A stretch of DNA of 64,000 bases from Marinifilum sp. D737 (GCF_026672275.1 NZ_JANQCD010000003.1:183190-247189); one strand, 5' to 3'; counted from the first letter of the stretch, positions 40,154-48,738 are shown. The notes: a model not told the origin generated them from the sequence alone. Made by a program: numbers and translations.

Positions 40154-41437
40154 CTAAATCTTATTTTTCAGTTTCACATTTATTCCCTGCTGACTAAGAA
40201 AGTGAAGGAATTTTTGCTCAAAATCTTTTGATTTGGAAATATTTCCAAAACTTAAAACAAGTTTATTACCATATCCAATAACTCCACAGTTTAATTTAAG
40301 CTTTTTATTTGGGGGAGGTGGTGTAACAGCAAAAAAGTCAACTTTATTGCTAATTGAAGGAGGTAAGTCTACTTTTCCCAAATTGGTTACTACTCCGCTG
40401 TATTGGTTGGCTCCTTCTGAATAGTATTTTAGATACAGAACAAGACTTTTTAACCAAAGGGGTATTCCTCTGAGTAATATTTTTCTTTCGCTACCAACAT
40501 TACGAGAGATTATTTTACTAATGAGTTTTTCGTCTGTTTCCACCTGCATTTTATGATAGACGATTTTGAGTATCTCTTCAAATGAATATTTGCCCAAGCG
40601 AAAATCTAATTCGGGCATTACAAAAAGTGAAAAATTACGCATTGTCTTACTTGGGTATATTTTTCTGAGATTAACAGGAACCTGGATTCGAGCAATATTA
40701 TTTCTTGGAGATATGCCTTTTCCCTTGCGTTCAAAATAAATGTCTTGCAGAACTAAAAGATAAACCGCGACTAAGTATTCGGTAATGCTTACATCTTTTT
40801 CTTGTGTTTTTTGTTGAATTTCGTTTATGGATAAAATGGCGAACAAAACATCAAATCGTGGTTTGCTTCTTAGTTGGAAAGGCAAATGAAATGCCTTAGT
40901 TTGCCTTGTAACTGTTGGGATGTTTTCTTTAAAATAGCGATGATATGAATCTTCAATTTCTTCTTTATCGAAATCCCTGGTGAAAAAATGATCTATTTGA
41001 TTATTACTTATTAATCCTCTCTCTTTAAAATAGTAGATAAGAATTGACTTCAGAAAGATGAACAGGCCGTGGCCATCGGTAAGAATGTGTGAGAACTCAA
41101 CACTTAGGCGATTTTTAAAGACAAGTACTCGCAGCAATAGTTTATTTTCCTTATTCATGTCAAAAGCTGTGCAAGGTACATTATCATCTGGCAAAGCTCT
41201 TATCGAATCATCAACCTGTTCGAGGTAGTACCAGAAAAAGCCTTTACGTAATTGTACTTTAAAATAATTAAACCTTACTTCGGCCTTTTTAATGGCGTTT
41301 AGAAGACTGCTTATGACAATCGGTTCTGTTAATACTGCCGATAACCTCATAACTGTAGTTTGCTCCTTGTTACGAATGGCTGGAAATATTTTAGCAGCAT
41401 TATCTAAAGGACTCCAGAAGGTTTCTTTTTTTTTCAT
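40154..41437 (-). CDS. Alcohol acetyltransferase/condensation-like acyltransferase
   Basis: This 427-residue protein has the chloramphenicol-acetyltransferase-like fold of NRPS condensation and alcohol-acetyltransferase families. The active-site signature is SHILTDGHG, a His-x3-Asp-Gly, with a possible second signature, SGVVTNLGKV, near residue 345. It probably transfers an acyl group to a hydroxyl acceptor in a lipid (inference). First gene of a minus-strand operon with the zinc-ribbon membrane protein, and divergent from the next plus-strand membrane gene. Confidence 0.75.
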   Translation of the reverse strand: MKKKETFWSPLDNAAKIFPAIRNKEQTTVMRLSAVLTEPIVISSLLNAIKKAEVRFNYFKVQLRKGFFWYYLEQVDDSIRALPDDNVPCTAFDMNKENKLLLRVLVFKNRLSVEFSHILTDGHGLFIFLKSILIYYFKERGLISNNQIDHFFTRDFDKEEIEDSYHRYFKENIPTVTRQTKAFHLPFQLRSKPRFDVLFAILSINEIQQKTQEKDVSITEYLVAVYLLVLQDIYFERKGKGISPRNNIARIQVPVNLRKIYPSKTMRNFSLFVMPELDFRLGKYSFEEILKIVYHKMQVETDEKLISKIISRNVGSERKILLRGIPLWLKSLVLYLKYYSEGANQYSGVVTNLGKVDLPPSISNKVDFFAVTPPPPNKKLKLNCGVIGYGNKLVLSFGNISKSKDFEQKFLHFLSQQGINVKLKNKI

Positions 41438-41571
41438 GGTATAATGGTTTGTATGAAACCAAATCTTTAGATTAAAGTTACCAATAAAATAAACTATTGA
41501 ATAATTAAAATTACTAACTTGTTGTTCAACCTTATTAGTAATTACTACTGAAAGTATTAGCTTAATATATC

Positions 41572-42024
41572 GTGAGGGAGATTTTAATCATTTTTTTTAG
41601 TAGTTGGAAATTTGCAGCAGTTTTTCCAATTGCCATATATGTATTGGAGATGTCATTTTTTGAGACGATACTATACACCAACATTGGTGGAATAGTAGGA
41701 CTTGTATTGTTTACTTTTACATCTAAAGGTCTAATTAAAATTTACGATGTTTTATTACCTGCTATTTTCAAAAACAGAATAAAAACTAAAAGAATATTTA
41801 CAAAAAGAAGGCGGCGAATTATAAAATTTAAAGCCAAGTATGGATTGACTGGAATAGTTCTACTCACGCATGTGGTCTTGTCTATCCCTGTTGGGGTTTT
41901 CCTTACCACAAAATACTTTGGAAATAAAAAATATAGTTACTTGTATTTGGTTTTGGGGCAAATTGTTTGGTCATTTATTTTTACACTTTTTTACACAGAG
42001 GTGAAGACTGTGATTCAGATATGA
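41572..42024 (+). CDS. Small integral membrane protein of unknown function
   Basis: This is a 150-residue protein starting at GTG, with about four hydrophobic segments separated by a very basic cytoplasmic loop (KNRIKTKRIFTKRRRRIIKFKAK). The pattern GLTGIVLLTHVVLSIPVG resembles small DedA-like or small multidrug-export-type membrane proteins, but I cannot place it with confidence. Divergent from the acyltransferase-like operon with 134 bases between. Confidence 0.65.
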   Translation: MREILIIFFSSWKFAAVFPIAIYVLEMSFFETILYTNIGGIVGLVLFTFTSKGLIKIYDVLLPAIFKNRIKTKRIFTKRRRRIIKFKAKYGLTGIVLLTHVVLSIPVGVFLTTKYFGNKKYSYLYLVLGQIVWSFIFTLFYTEVKTVIQI

Positions 42025-42479
42025 CAATAATTTTTAGTACACACTGAGTGACTATATAAGAGTCGTTTTTTTAAGTTTAAATGTTGAAAAAATGTTTTTT
42101 TTATCTATAAATGATAATAGTTGTCTCTTCTTTTACTATCAAATATACCGTTGCCTAATCGGTCGTAGAATTATTGCACAGATAGTATAAGTTTAACAAC
42201 ATGAAATTTAATAAGCGGCTTCGCAAGTGCTTTTCAATGCCCTATGTTTCTTATTATCGCCGTTAACTATCTAAATCCCAACGGGGAGTAAATTAGGGTA
42301 AATCACTTAAGTGTTATTCTTGTAAATTGCATAAATATAGATATTTAGGTGGAGGTATGAAGGTTCTGGTGGGACTCTTGCTTTTTGTGTTAAGAATTCA
42401 GAAATTGTTTGTGCTTAAGATATTACAGAGAAAGTATCCCCCGAAAAATATTAATATTGATCGGGGAATACTGTCATTC
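42025..42479. other. Intergenic region with conserved element and tiny ORF
   Basis: Copy B of the conserved element lies at 42293-42385. A 17-codon ORF at about 42201 (MKFNKRLRKC then FSMPYVSYYRR) is very basic and could be chance. I see no other gene. The recombinase coding region ends at 42480. Confidence 0.45.
42293..42385 (+). other. Conserved non-coding element, copy B
   Basis: It aligns without gaps to copy A (38388), sharing TTAGGGTAA at offset 0, ATTCTTG at 24 and GGTTCTGGTGGG at 69. No plus-strand gene follows it, since the next gene is the minus-strand recombinase. This weakens a plain promoter explanation and favours a small RNA or mobile remnant. Confidence 0.5.
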
Positions 42480-43691
42480 TTATCCATATTGATAAACACC
42501 TTGAATTTTATTCATCTCGTTAGAAATTAATTTTTCACTAGCCCTAGCGTAATTTTCAGTCATTTTGGTGTTAGTATGCCCCATCATTTTAGAAATTGCT
42601 TTAATATTAAGATTATTTCCCAATGTAACGGTTGTCGCAAAAGTATGACGGGCTGAGTGAGTGCTTAAGTTCTTATTAATACCGCATAAGTCGGCAATTT
42701 CTTTTAAATAAGCATTCATTTTTTGGTTGCTTGGAACGGGTAATAGTTTTTGTTGAATCTGGCAAATAGGATCATCTTTATATTTGGAAAGAATTGCTTT
42801 TGGGATATTGAATAAGGGAACTTCAAATTCAATTTTTGTTTTTTGCCTTTTGCTTTTTATCCATTTGTTTCCATCAATTCCAGTAATAATATGCTCTTGA
42901 TTAAGTGATTTTACATCAGAGAATGCCAAGCCTGTAAAACAGCAGAATAGGTACAAGTCTTTAATAACATCCAATCTTCTAATTTCAAATTTCTTGTTAA
43001 TCAGTCTATCTAGTTCTTCATCATCCAGATACTCTTTATCAATCTTCTCCATTTTAAACTTGATTTTAGCAAAGGGATCAGATCTCATCCATTCATTGGC
43101 TAATGCCCAATTAGTAATTTTTTTGAAGTTTTTAAGGTATTTAGAGGTCGTATTTGTAGAACACTTTCGTTCCGTTCTGAAATAATGCTCAAAATCGCAT
43201 ATAAACTGATGATTAATCTTACTAAGTGGTAAGTCATTTAAATGGTATTGCTTCTTAATAAATTCCTGAGTGTGCTTTAAACAGGTGCTATATCTTTCAA
43301 GTGTACCTTCTGCCATATCAATACCAACACGCTTTTCACATCTGTCATTGTGTTTTTTGAAAATGCCAATGATACTATGCTCGTCTTTTTCTTGGTTCAA
43401 ACAAGCTTTTAGGTTCTTGCAATTCAATTCTTCCTGAATTTCGAGATCATTAATCAGCTTTAAGATCTTTTCATTCATATGTTGGATGTAACGGTTGTTT
43501 TCTTTTGCTTTTAAGGAATTGCCTTTACATTTTCCTTTTTTGGAGTCCCAATGCTTTGAATCAATACTTCTTTTTAATGAAATATCTAATCTTTGACCAT
43601 CAATTGTAATTCTAACAAAGATTGGAGATTCGCCATTTTTCAGTTTAGTCGTTTTTCTAGCAAAAAATAAAATTGATGTGGATTTACTCAT
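42480..43691 (-). CDS. Tyrosine recombinase/integrase
   Basis: This is a 403-residue site-specific recombinase of the Bacteroidota phage-integrase type: an arm-binding N-terminal domain (ILFFARKTTKLKNGESPIFVRI), a core-binding SAM-like domain about 105-200, and a catalytic domain about 215-390 with HSARHTFATT (His and Arg), MGHTNTKMTENYAR (His and nucleophile Tyr) and FTGLAFSD, where many Bacteroidota enzymes lack the first Arg. It sits about 250 bases from the 3' end of a tRNA-Ser-like gene, the classic site for integrative elements. It probably belongs to an island extending left of 43.9 kb. Confidence 0.93.
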   Translation of the reverse strand: MSKSTSILFFARKTTKLKNGESPIFVRITIDGQRLDISLKRSIDSKHWDSKKGKCKGNSLKAKENNRYIQHMNEKILKLINDLEIQEELNCKNLKACLNQEKDEHSIIGIFKKHNDRCEKRVGIDMAEGTLERYSTCLKHTQEFIKKQYHLNDLPLSKINHQFICDFEHYFRTERKCSTNTTSKYLKNFKKITNWALANEWMRSDPFAKIKFKMEKIDKEYLDDEELDRLINKKFEIRRLDVIKDLYLFCCFTGLAFSDVKSLNQEHIITGIDGNKWIKSKRQKTKIEFEVPLFNIPKAILSKYKDDPICQIQQKLLPVPSNQKMNAYLKEIADLCGINKNLSTHSARHTFATTVTLGNNLNIKAISKMMGHTNTKMTENYARASEKLISNEMNKIQGVYQYG

Positions 43692-43883
43692 TTTAATTTG
43701 TTTTGAGTGATTAAAATTAATTTTTCAAAACTAGCAAATGAGTGATTTTTGAATAGAGCAAAGCGGTGTATTGTAGTGCATTAGAGTCAAGGTGAGGTGT
43801 AGCATTTTTTGTGATTTGTAACTACACCAATTGAAACACCCTTTTCTTGTATTTTCATGTGTTTGTTTACACTGGTATAAAAG

Positions 43884-43920
43884 AAAAAAACCTTGCAAAC
43901 GTACGTTTTACAAGGTTTTT
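43884..43920 (-). terminator. Terminator of the tRNA-Ser-like gene
   Basis: On the minus strand the stem AAACCTTG...CAAGGTTT, with additional pairs around a CGTACG centre, is followed by a run of seven T. It lies directly after the 3' end of the tRNA-like gene. Confidence 0.75.
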
Positions 43921-43943
43921 CTTTTTGTTGCATTTCTGCGAAG

Positions 43944-44031
43944 CGGAGAGGAAGGGATTCGAACCCCCGAATCGCTTTTGGCGTATACTCGCTTTTCAGG
44001 GGAGACAGTTCAACCACTCCTGCACCTCTCC
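43944..44031 (-). tRNA. tRNA-Ser-like gene with GAA at the anticodon, probably degenerate
   Basis: This 88-base gene has the serine-type acceptor stem, long variable arm and T arm, nearly identical to the tRNA-Ser(GGA) at 61826. It differs at the anticodon (GAA instead of GGA, complement of 43995-43997), at one anticodon-stem base (CTCCC facing GCGAG, giving a C-C mismatch), at the base before the stem, and in the variable arm, where GTAT became GATT and breaks pairing. If transcribed and charged with Ser it would read Phe codons, so it is more likely a decaying duplicate. It lies beside a tyrosine recombinase. Confidence 0.75.
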
Positions 44032-44137
44032 ACAATTGCAATAATGGAGTGTGATTACAAAAGCAAAATACATTGCATCTGTTTTATTCTATTGATTATT
44101 GCCTTTCATTCCTAAAAAGTATATTCATTAACTCAGT

Positions 44138-45511
44138 TTATTTTTTGTATTTCAAAGCTATTTCTATTGCTTGAATCATTTTACCGGCAATATCTTTATT
44201 TGATGCTCCTTCTATACCTTCCAAGCCGGGAGATGAGTTCACCTCGAGTAGTAATGGACCTGACTGGCTTCTAATGATATCAACACCTGCTATTTTGAGC
44301 CCCATTGTTTTGGCAGCCAAAACAGCAATCTTTCTTTCTTGTGTAGTTATTTTGGTGATTGCAGCAGTTCCTCCCATATGTATGTTTGCTCTGAACTCGC
44401 CCGGAGCCGCAGTTCTCATTATACTTTCTACTACTTTACCATTCACCACAAAACATCTTATGTCTTTACCGTTGGCTTCCTTTACAAATTCCTGCACCAG
44501 TATGTTGGCTCTTAAGCTTTTAAATGCATTAATCAAGCTTTCGGCAGCTTTTTTTGTTTCAGCAAGCACTACACCTTTTCCTTGTGTTCCTTCTAAAAGT
44601 TTTACAATTAAAGGAGCACCACCAACCATTTTTATTAATTCATCTGTATCAAGGGGTGAATTGGCAAATCCGGTGGTTGGTATGGGAAGTCCATTGTTGA
44701 TTAAAAGTTGCAATGCATAGAGTTTATCTCTTGATTGAGTAATTGCTGATGCAGAATTTAGAGTGTATACTCCCATGGCTTCAAAATGACGAGTTAACGC
44801 ACATCCATAAAATGTTGCACTTGGTCGTATTCTGGGAATAATCGCATCAAAATCATTAAGGATACGTCCGCCTCTATAGTGCATTTCAGGATTTTTACCA
44901 TCAAGTTTAATGTAGCAGTCTTTAATGTTTAAAAATTCAACTTCATGTCCTCTTTCTTGTCCCGATTCTATTATTCGCCTATTACTATATAATTCAGGAT
45001 TACTGGCTAACAGGCCTATTTTTAAACCTGTTTTTTGTATGATGTGAGTAAAATAGAATTCATCCAATGATTCATTGGAAGGAGAGCCAAATAGGCAAGA
45101 AGCTTCAGGATCCACCAGCATTTTTCCCGACATGGCCTCTCTTCCCAAAAGCATACGGTATCCCATACTATCTCTGTTGGTAAGTGTGATTTCTATTTCC
45201 CAGGATTCATTGGCTATAGTCAGGATAGTTTTAATCACAAACCTAACTTCGCTGGATCCGCTGGAACTTTTTACTTTACGCTTGTCGTGAACGGGTGCTT
45301 CGCAATGAATTGTTGTTTTGCCATTGTTCTGTAAAGGATGAACATCGAAACTCACCCAAGGAACACCATCTTTTTTGAAAGCCATGATGTTAATTGCATG
45401 CAAGGATGATGTTTTTGCACCTGAATCTACACGTGCTTTAATAGCCGGAATTCTTAACTGTGGGAGAGAGCACCATTCTTCACTTCCTACTATCAATTTA
45501 TTTATGCTCAT
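44138..45511 (-). CDS. rimK: RimB-RimK fusion: ATP-grasp glutamate ligase with retropepsin-like protease domain
   Basis: This is a 457-residue two-domain protein. Residues about 1-145 are the RimB/ATP-dependent zinc protease domain, a retropepsin-like fold with RVDSGAKTSSLHA holding the catalytic Asp. Residues about 160-457 are RimK: preATP-grasp (GLKIGLLASNPELY), ATP-grasp nucleotide-binding segments (PLIVKLLEGTQGKGVVL, ILVQEFVKE) and metal-binding GPLLLEVNSSPGLEGIE. RimK adds glutamates to the C-terminus of ribosomal protein S6, and RimB-type proteases are linked with it functionally. Fusion puts both on one chain. Other ATP-grasp substrates are possible. Confidence 0.9.
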   Translation of the reverse strand: MSINKLIVGSEEWCSLPQLRIPAIKARVDSGAKTSSLHAINIMAFKKDGVPWVSFDVHPLQNNGKTTIHCEAPVHDKRKVKSSSGSSEVRFVIKTILTIANESWEIEITLTNRDSMGYRMLLGREAMSGKMLVDPEASCLFGSPSNESLDEFYFTHIIQKTGLKIGLLASNPELYSNRRIIESGQERGHEVEFLNIKDCYIKLDGKNPEMHYRGGRILNDFDAIIPRIRPSATFYGCALTRHFEAMGVYTLNSASAITQSRDKLYALQLLINNGLPIPTTGFANSPLDTDELIKMVGGAPLIVKLLEGTQGKGVVLAETKKAAESLINAFKSLRANILVQEFVKEANGKDIRCFVVNGKVVESIMRTAAPGEFRANIHMGGTAAITKITTQERKIAVLAAKTMGLKIAGVDIIRSQSGPLLLEVNSSPGLEGIEGASNKDIAGKMIQAIEIALKYKK

Positions 45512-45564
45512 TGTTATTCGTGATTATTTATGATTTAATTTTTGTTCAGTGTTATAGTTTATTG

Positions 45565-45599
45565 AAAAAGAAAGCCACTCCATGGGTAGAGTGACTTTC
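45565..45599 (-). terminator. Terminator of the PepSY-like gene
   Basis: Stem GAAAGCCACTC/GAGTGACTTTC with one mismatch, followed on the minus strand by TTTTTC. Confidence 0.7.
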
Positions 45600-45628
45600 A
45601 GCCTTAAGTAAATGTAAAGTAAAACATT

Positions 45629-46102
45629 TTACTCCAACTCATCATCTTCTTCCTCATCTTCATCAGTCAAAGAAAATGAAACTTTTTTCGACTCTAATAT
45701 TTCATAAACTTCAGACATTTTTATTTTATATATTGATTCTCCATCATCAGCCTGAATTCGATAAAATTTTATTTTATTGGCTGTTTCCACCAGGAAAATA
45801 TTATCGATGACCGAACCTTTATATTTTTTATAAATTGGTTTAGTGATTTCTGCAGATGCAGACTCAACATTGATAGATGTAGAGGTTTTAAGCCATTTGC
45901 CATCGGCAGAAAACATAGCAAGTTTATATTCTTCGTCCACGTAAAAAGAGGCTTCAAATTCCCCATTCATTTCAGTCCAGATAACATCTTCGGCATCTGT
46001 AAATATTTTTTGAAATGCATCATTAACTTGTTTTGGCACATCATTATCCTGTCCAAAAACCATTAATGGAATAATACCTATAAGTAATAATAGTTTCTTC
46101 AT
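45629..46102 (-). CDS. Exported PepSY-like protein
   Basis: This is a 157-residue secreted protein with a signal peptide (about 1-18, PLMVFGQ). Two PepSY-like repeats follow. The first runs VNDAFQKIFTDAEDVIWTEMNGEFEASF and the second covers about residues 85-145. The tail is strongly acidic (TDEDEEEDDELE). These beta-lactamase-inhibitor-like domains are usually periplasmic and of uncertain role. An ECF-type promoter motif lies 28-55 bases upstream. A cytoplasmic relative is encoded at 50707. Confidence 0.85.
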   Translation of the reverse strand: MKKLLLLIGIIPLMVFGQDNDVPKQVNDAFQKIFTDAEDVIWTEMNGEFEASFYVDEEYKLAMFSADGKWLKTSTSINVESASAEITKPIYKKYKGSVIDNIFLVETANKIKFYRIQADDGESIYKIKMSEVYEILESKKVSFSLTDEDEEEDDELE

Positions 46103-46129
46103 TTTAAATGTTTTTTTAGAATTATGACA

Positions 46130-46157
46130 TTTAGACGATAGATCTATAAAAAGTCAC
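46130..46157 (-). promoter_or_regulatory. ECF-type promoter of the PepSY-like gene
   Basis: On the minus strand GTGACTT is followed 13 bases later by CGTCTAA. It is one of six sites in 46-62 kb with the same words and spacing. The start codon is 28 bases downstream. Confidence 0.6.
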
Positions 46158-46167
46158 GACTTTTGAA

Positions 46168-47685
46168 TTATATTTTTTGAATTTTATATAAGTTGTTTCT
46201 CAAGTCTTTCAAATTTCGATAGGTGCCAAATTCATGCAATATTTTTAATAAACTTAAATCCAAATCAGCAACTAAAGTCATTTCGGTATTTGGTGTCGAT
46301 TCGGCCAATATTGCATCTGTAGGAAATGAAAAATCTGAAGGAGTAAAGATGGCTGATTGTGCATATTGAACATCCATATTCGAAACCTTCGGTAAATTTC
46401 CAACACATCCTGCAATAGCTACATAACATTCATTTTCTATGGCACGTGCCTGTGCACATCTTCGCACTCTATAATAGCTGTTTTTAGAATCGGAAATAAA
46501 GGGAACAAATAAGACTTCAACTTTTTCCTGTGACATAATTCTAGCCAATTCCGGAAATTCGATATCATAACTTGAAAGGATCCCAATATTTCCACAGTCA
46601 GTCGACAAAACTTTTATTTCATGTCCGCCTTTCATTCCCCAACAGGAAGATTCGGCAGGAGAAGGATGTATTTTAAATTGATAATCGATAGTGCCATCTC
46701 TTCTAAATAAATATGAGATTCCTTTGAGTTGAAAATCATCAATTGCAGGAATACAACCCGCAATAATATTTGCATTGTATTTTACGGCGAAATCAATGAA
46801 TTTATTTTTTAAAGAATTAGAAGTTAGAGCAAGTTTTCTAATTGCTTCCGATTCAGACAAGCCTTCATAATTGGCCAGAAGTGGTGCATGAAATAGTTCC
46901 GGAAGTAATATAAAATCAACTTTATAACGACTCAGGGAATCAATAAAATACTCCACTTGTTCAATTAAACTTTTTTGGTTCTCAAATATTCGCATTTGCC
47001 ATTGAACAATACCAAGTCTGATTGATGTTTTTGGGGAGTTGATTAGCTGTTCTTGTTCCTGGTAATAAATATTATTCCATTCCAATAGGGTAGCGTACTC
47101 TTTCGATTCTGCATCACCAGGCAAATACCCTTTAAGTATTTTCTTTACATGAAAATCATTGGCCAACTGAAAGCCCAATACTGGATCTTCAATTTCTTTA
47201 TTTTTTACCTTTTCGATAAAAGTTCGGGGACTATAAACATCTGCATATCGCATGTAATTGGGAATTCTACCTCCGGCAATAATGGATTTTAGATTTAATT
47301 GTTCGCAGAGTTCTTTCCTGGCATCATATAGTCTTCGTCCAAGCCTTTTATCTCTGTGTTCAGGATGCACTAATACTTCAATACCATACAAAACATCTCC
47401 ATTTTTTGAGTGGGTTGAGAAAGTATAGTTTCCTGTAGCTTGTTCGTAAGTGTGTTGGTTCCCAAACTGTTTGTAGTCTACTACTATGGATAAAGCACAG
47501 GCCACAACCTTATTATTAATTTCAATGCAAATCTGACCTTCGGGAAATATATCGAGAAGTTTTTCCAGGTCTCCTTTACTCCAAAATTGACCGCCTATTC
47601 CCGAATAAGCTTCAGTTGACGCTTCTTTTAATGAATAATAGTCGTCAATTTTTAAATGCCTAAGTTCTATTTTCTGTTTTGTCAT
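46168..47685 (-). CDS. GNAT acetyltransferase-carbon-nitrogen hydrolase fusion, altered nucleophile
   Basis: The most likely product is 505 residues from ATG 47685 (MTKQKIELRHL); the longer frame to 47787 adds a hydrophobic extension with no support. Residues about 1-190 are a GNAT domain (GIEVLVHPEHRDKRLGRRL is the CoA loop). Residues about 225-495 form a nitrilase-fold domain with the Glu in LPELFHA and Lys in FKIHPSP. The expected nucleophile Cys is Ser: the strand reads GILSSYDIEFPE, codon complement of 46570-46572. The hydrolase half may be inactive or have changed chemistry. GNAT-nitrilase fusions are a known arrangement. Confidence 0.85.
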   Translation of the reverse strand: MTKQKIELRHLKIDDYYSLKEASTEAYSGIGGQFWSKGDLEKLLDIFPEGQICIEINNKVVACALSIVVDYKQFGNQHTYEQATGNYTFSTHSKNGDVLYGIEVLVHPEHRDKRLGRRLYDARKELCEQLNLKSIIAGGRIPNYMRYADVYSPRTFIEKVKNKEIEDPVLGFQLANDFHVKKILKGYLPGDAESKEYATLLEWNNIYYQEQEQLINSPKTSIRLGIVQWQMRIFENQKSLIEQVEYFIDSLSRYKVDFILLPELFHAPLLANYEGLSESEAIRKLALTSNSLKNKFIDFAVKYNANIIAGCIPAIDDFQLKGISYLFRRDGTIDYQFKIHPSPAESSCWGMKGGHEIKVLSTDCGNIGILSSYDIEFPELARIMSQEKVEVLFVPFISDSKNSYYRVRRCAQARAIENECYVAIAGCVGNLPKVSNMDVQYAQSAIFTPSDFSFPTDAILAESTPNTEMTLVADLDLSLLKILHEFGTYRNLKDLRNNLYKIQKI

Positions 47686-48045
47686 ATACGAATGGAATAT
47701 TGAAAGGGGCAGGAACAGTAAACTAACAAATATGTACAAATTAAAAACTGCCCCTTTCTGGAGTCTGATATTAAACAACAAAACCAAACAAGTGTTCTTC
47801 AGTGGATTAATGGAAATAGAGACGATTGGAAGTGCTACAGCAACCAGATTGTAACACTTCCTGTTTCACCCTAAAAAATAAAACATAGTTATAACAAGAT
47901 AATTTACGAATTTAGTCTTATTGGTTATTGTCCACAACAAACTGACTTTATCTATCTTTTAAGTGAAATAATCATCTCATATTAATGCAAATATTTAAAC
48001 ATCACCCTTAGTTGGATATTTATTAGACTGTACAAAATTGAAAAG
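47686..48045. other. Upstream region of the GNAT-nitrilase gene
   Basis: About 360 bases without a credible gene. A hairpin, GGAAGTG-C-TACA against TGTA-A-CACTTCC, lies at 47828-47861. An ECF-type promoter-like site points into this region from 48022-48051, which would give a leader of more than 300 bases. Confidence 0.45.
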
Positions 48046-48051
48046 TCACAT
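48022..48051 (-). promoter_or_regulatory. ECF-type promoter-like site at the 3' end of the sigma gene
   Basis: Minus strand ATGTGACTT, then 13 bases, then AGTCTAAT; AGTC replaces CGTC, so this is the weakest of the set. It overlaps the end of the sigma-factor coding region and would drive the GNAT-nitrilase gene. Confidence 0.4.
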
Positions 48052-48603
48052 TATTTCACTGGAAAATTTCATTTGTTTACTAATTTTTTGCTTTGCTCGC
48101 TGTAATCTCATTTTAACAGCACTAGCACCCATATTGAATTGCTCTTGTAATTCTTTGATACTTTTTCCTTCTAAATATTTTAATTTCAGCATCAATTGAT
48201 CAGTTTCAGAAACTGATTTAATAATACTTTCAATTGAAATATTGTCGAATTTACCAGGGGTATATTCTTCATCTTGTAAACTATAAGCTGCTGAAGAAAG
48301 TACCTCGTATTGGTTTCTATATTTCTTTCTGTAATGTTCTATGCAGAAGTTTTGTGTTATTCTGTATAACCATGTTGAAAATTCTGCATTTCCTTTAAAC
48401 AGATGTAGTTTAGCAAATGTTTTAAGGAATATTTCCTGCACAAAATCATAGGCTTCTGATGAATCTTTTGTGAAAGAAAGACATTTGTAATAGACATGGT
48501 TGAAATGTCTTTCGTACAATATACCAAGGCTCATTTGATCGCCTTGCAAATAAAACAGAACTAGTTGTTCATCGGATAAATTCCCGTTTACAGACTTTCT
48601 CAT
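48046..48603 (-). CDS. ECF-family RNA polymerase sigma factor
   Basis: This is a 185-residue sigma-70 family factor with region 2 (about 15-85, including ILYERHFNHVYYKCLSFTKD and the -10 recognition segment FSTWLYRITQNFCIEHYRKK) and region 4 (about 125-178, LMLKLKYLEGKSIKELQEQFNMGASAVKMRLQRAK). It redirects RNA polymerase to stress promoters. No anti-sigma gene is adjacent. The repeated GTGAC/CGTC motif around it is the expected kind of ECF target. I see no copy of the motif upstream of the sigma gene itself, so self-activation is not indicated. Confidence 0.95.
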   Translation of the reverse strand: MRKSVNGNLSDEQLVLFYLQGDQMSLGILYERHFNHVYYKCLSFTKDSSEAYDFVQEIFLKTFAKLHLFKGNAEFSTWLYRITQNFCIEHYRKKYRNQYEVLSSAAYSLQDEEYTPGKFDNISIESIIKSVSETDQLMLKLKYLEGKSIKELQEQFNMGASAVKMRLQRAKQKISKQMKFSSEIM

Positions 48604-48701
48604 CTCTTAACTTTATAAATTATGATACAGTTAAAAGTATGAAGTGTACATGAAATAAAAATCGAGTAAAATACCGTTTTTGATTCTCAGTAGAATTACA
48701 G

Positions 48702-48728
48702 AAAAAAAGTAGGTGATTTCACCTACTT
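48702..48728 (-). terminator. Terminator of the 49-residue gene
   Basis: Minus strand stem AAGTAGGTGA/TCACCTACTT with a minimal AA loop, continuing into TTTTTTT. It lies 11 bases after the small gene's stop. Confidence 0.8.
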
Positions 48729-48738
48729 ACAGAATTCA

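Noticed and set aside
42327..42530. 67-residue plus-strand ORF before the recombinase end
   Set aside because: Overlaps the 3' end of the recombinase gene and the conserved non-coding element; composition is not convincing.
43831..44115. 94-residue plus-strand ORF over the tRNA-Ser-like gene
   Set aside because: It is translated from the antisense of the tRNA; the repeated EEGIRTP...AYTRF peptide is a well-known artefact of tRNA-Ser sequence.
47686..47787. Upstream start of the GNAT-nitrilase gene
   Set aside because: The extra 34 residues form a hydrophobic stretch not expected before a cytoplasmic GNAT domain; Met at 47685 begins the domain properly.
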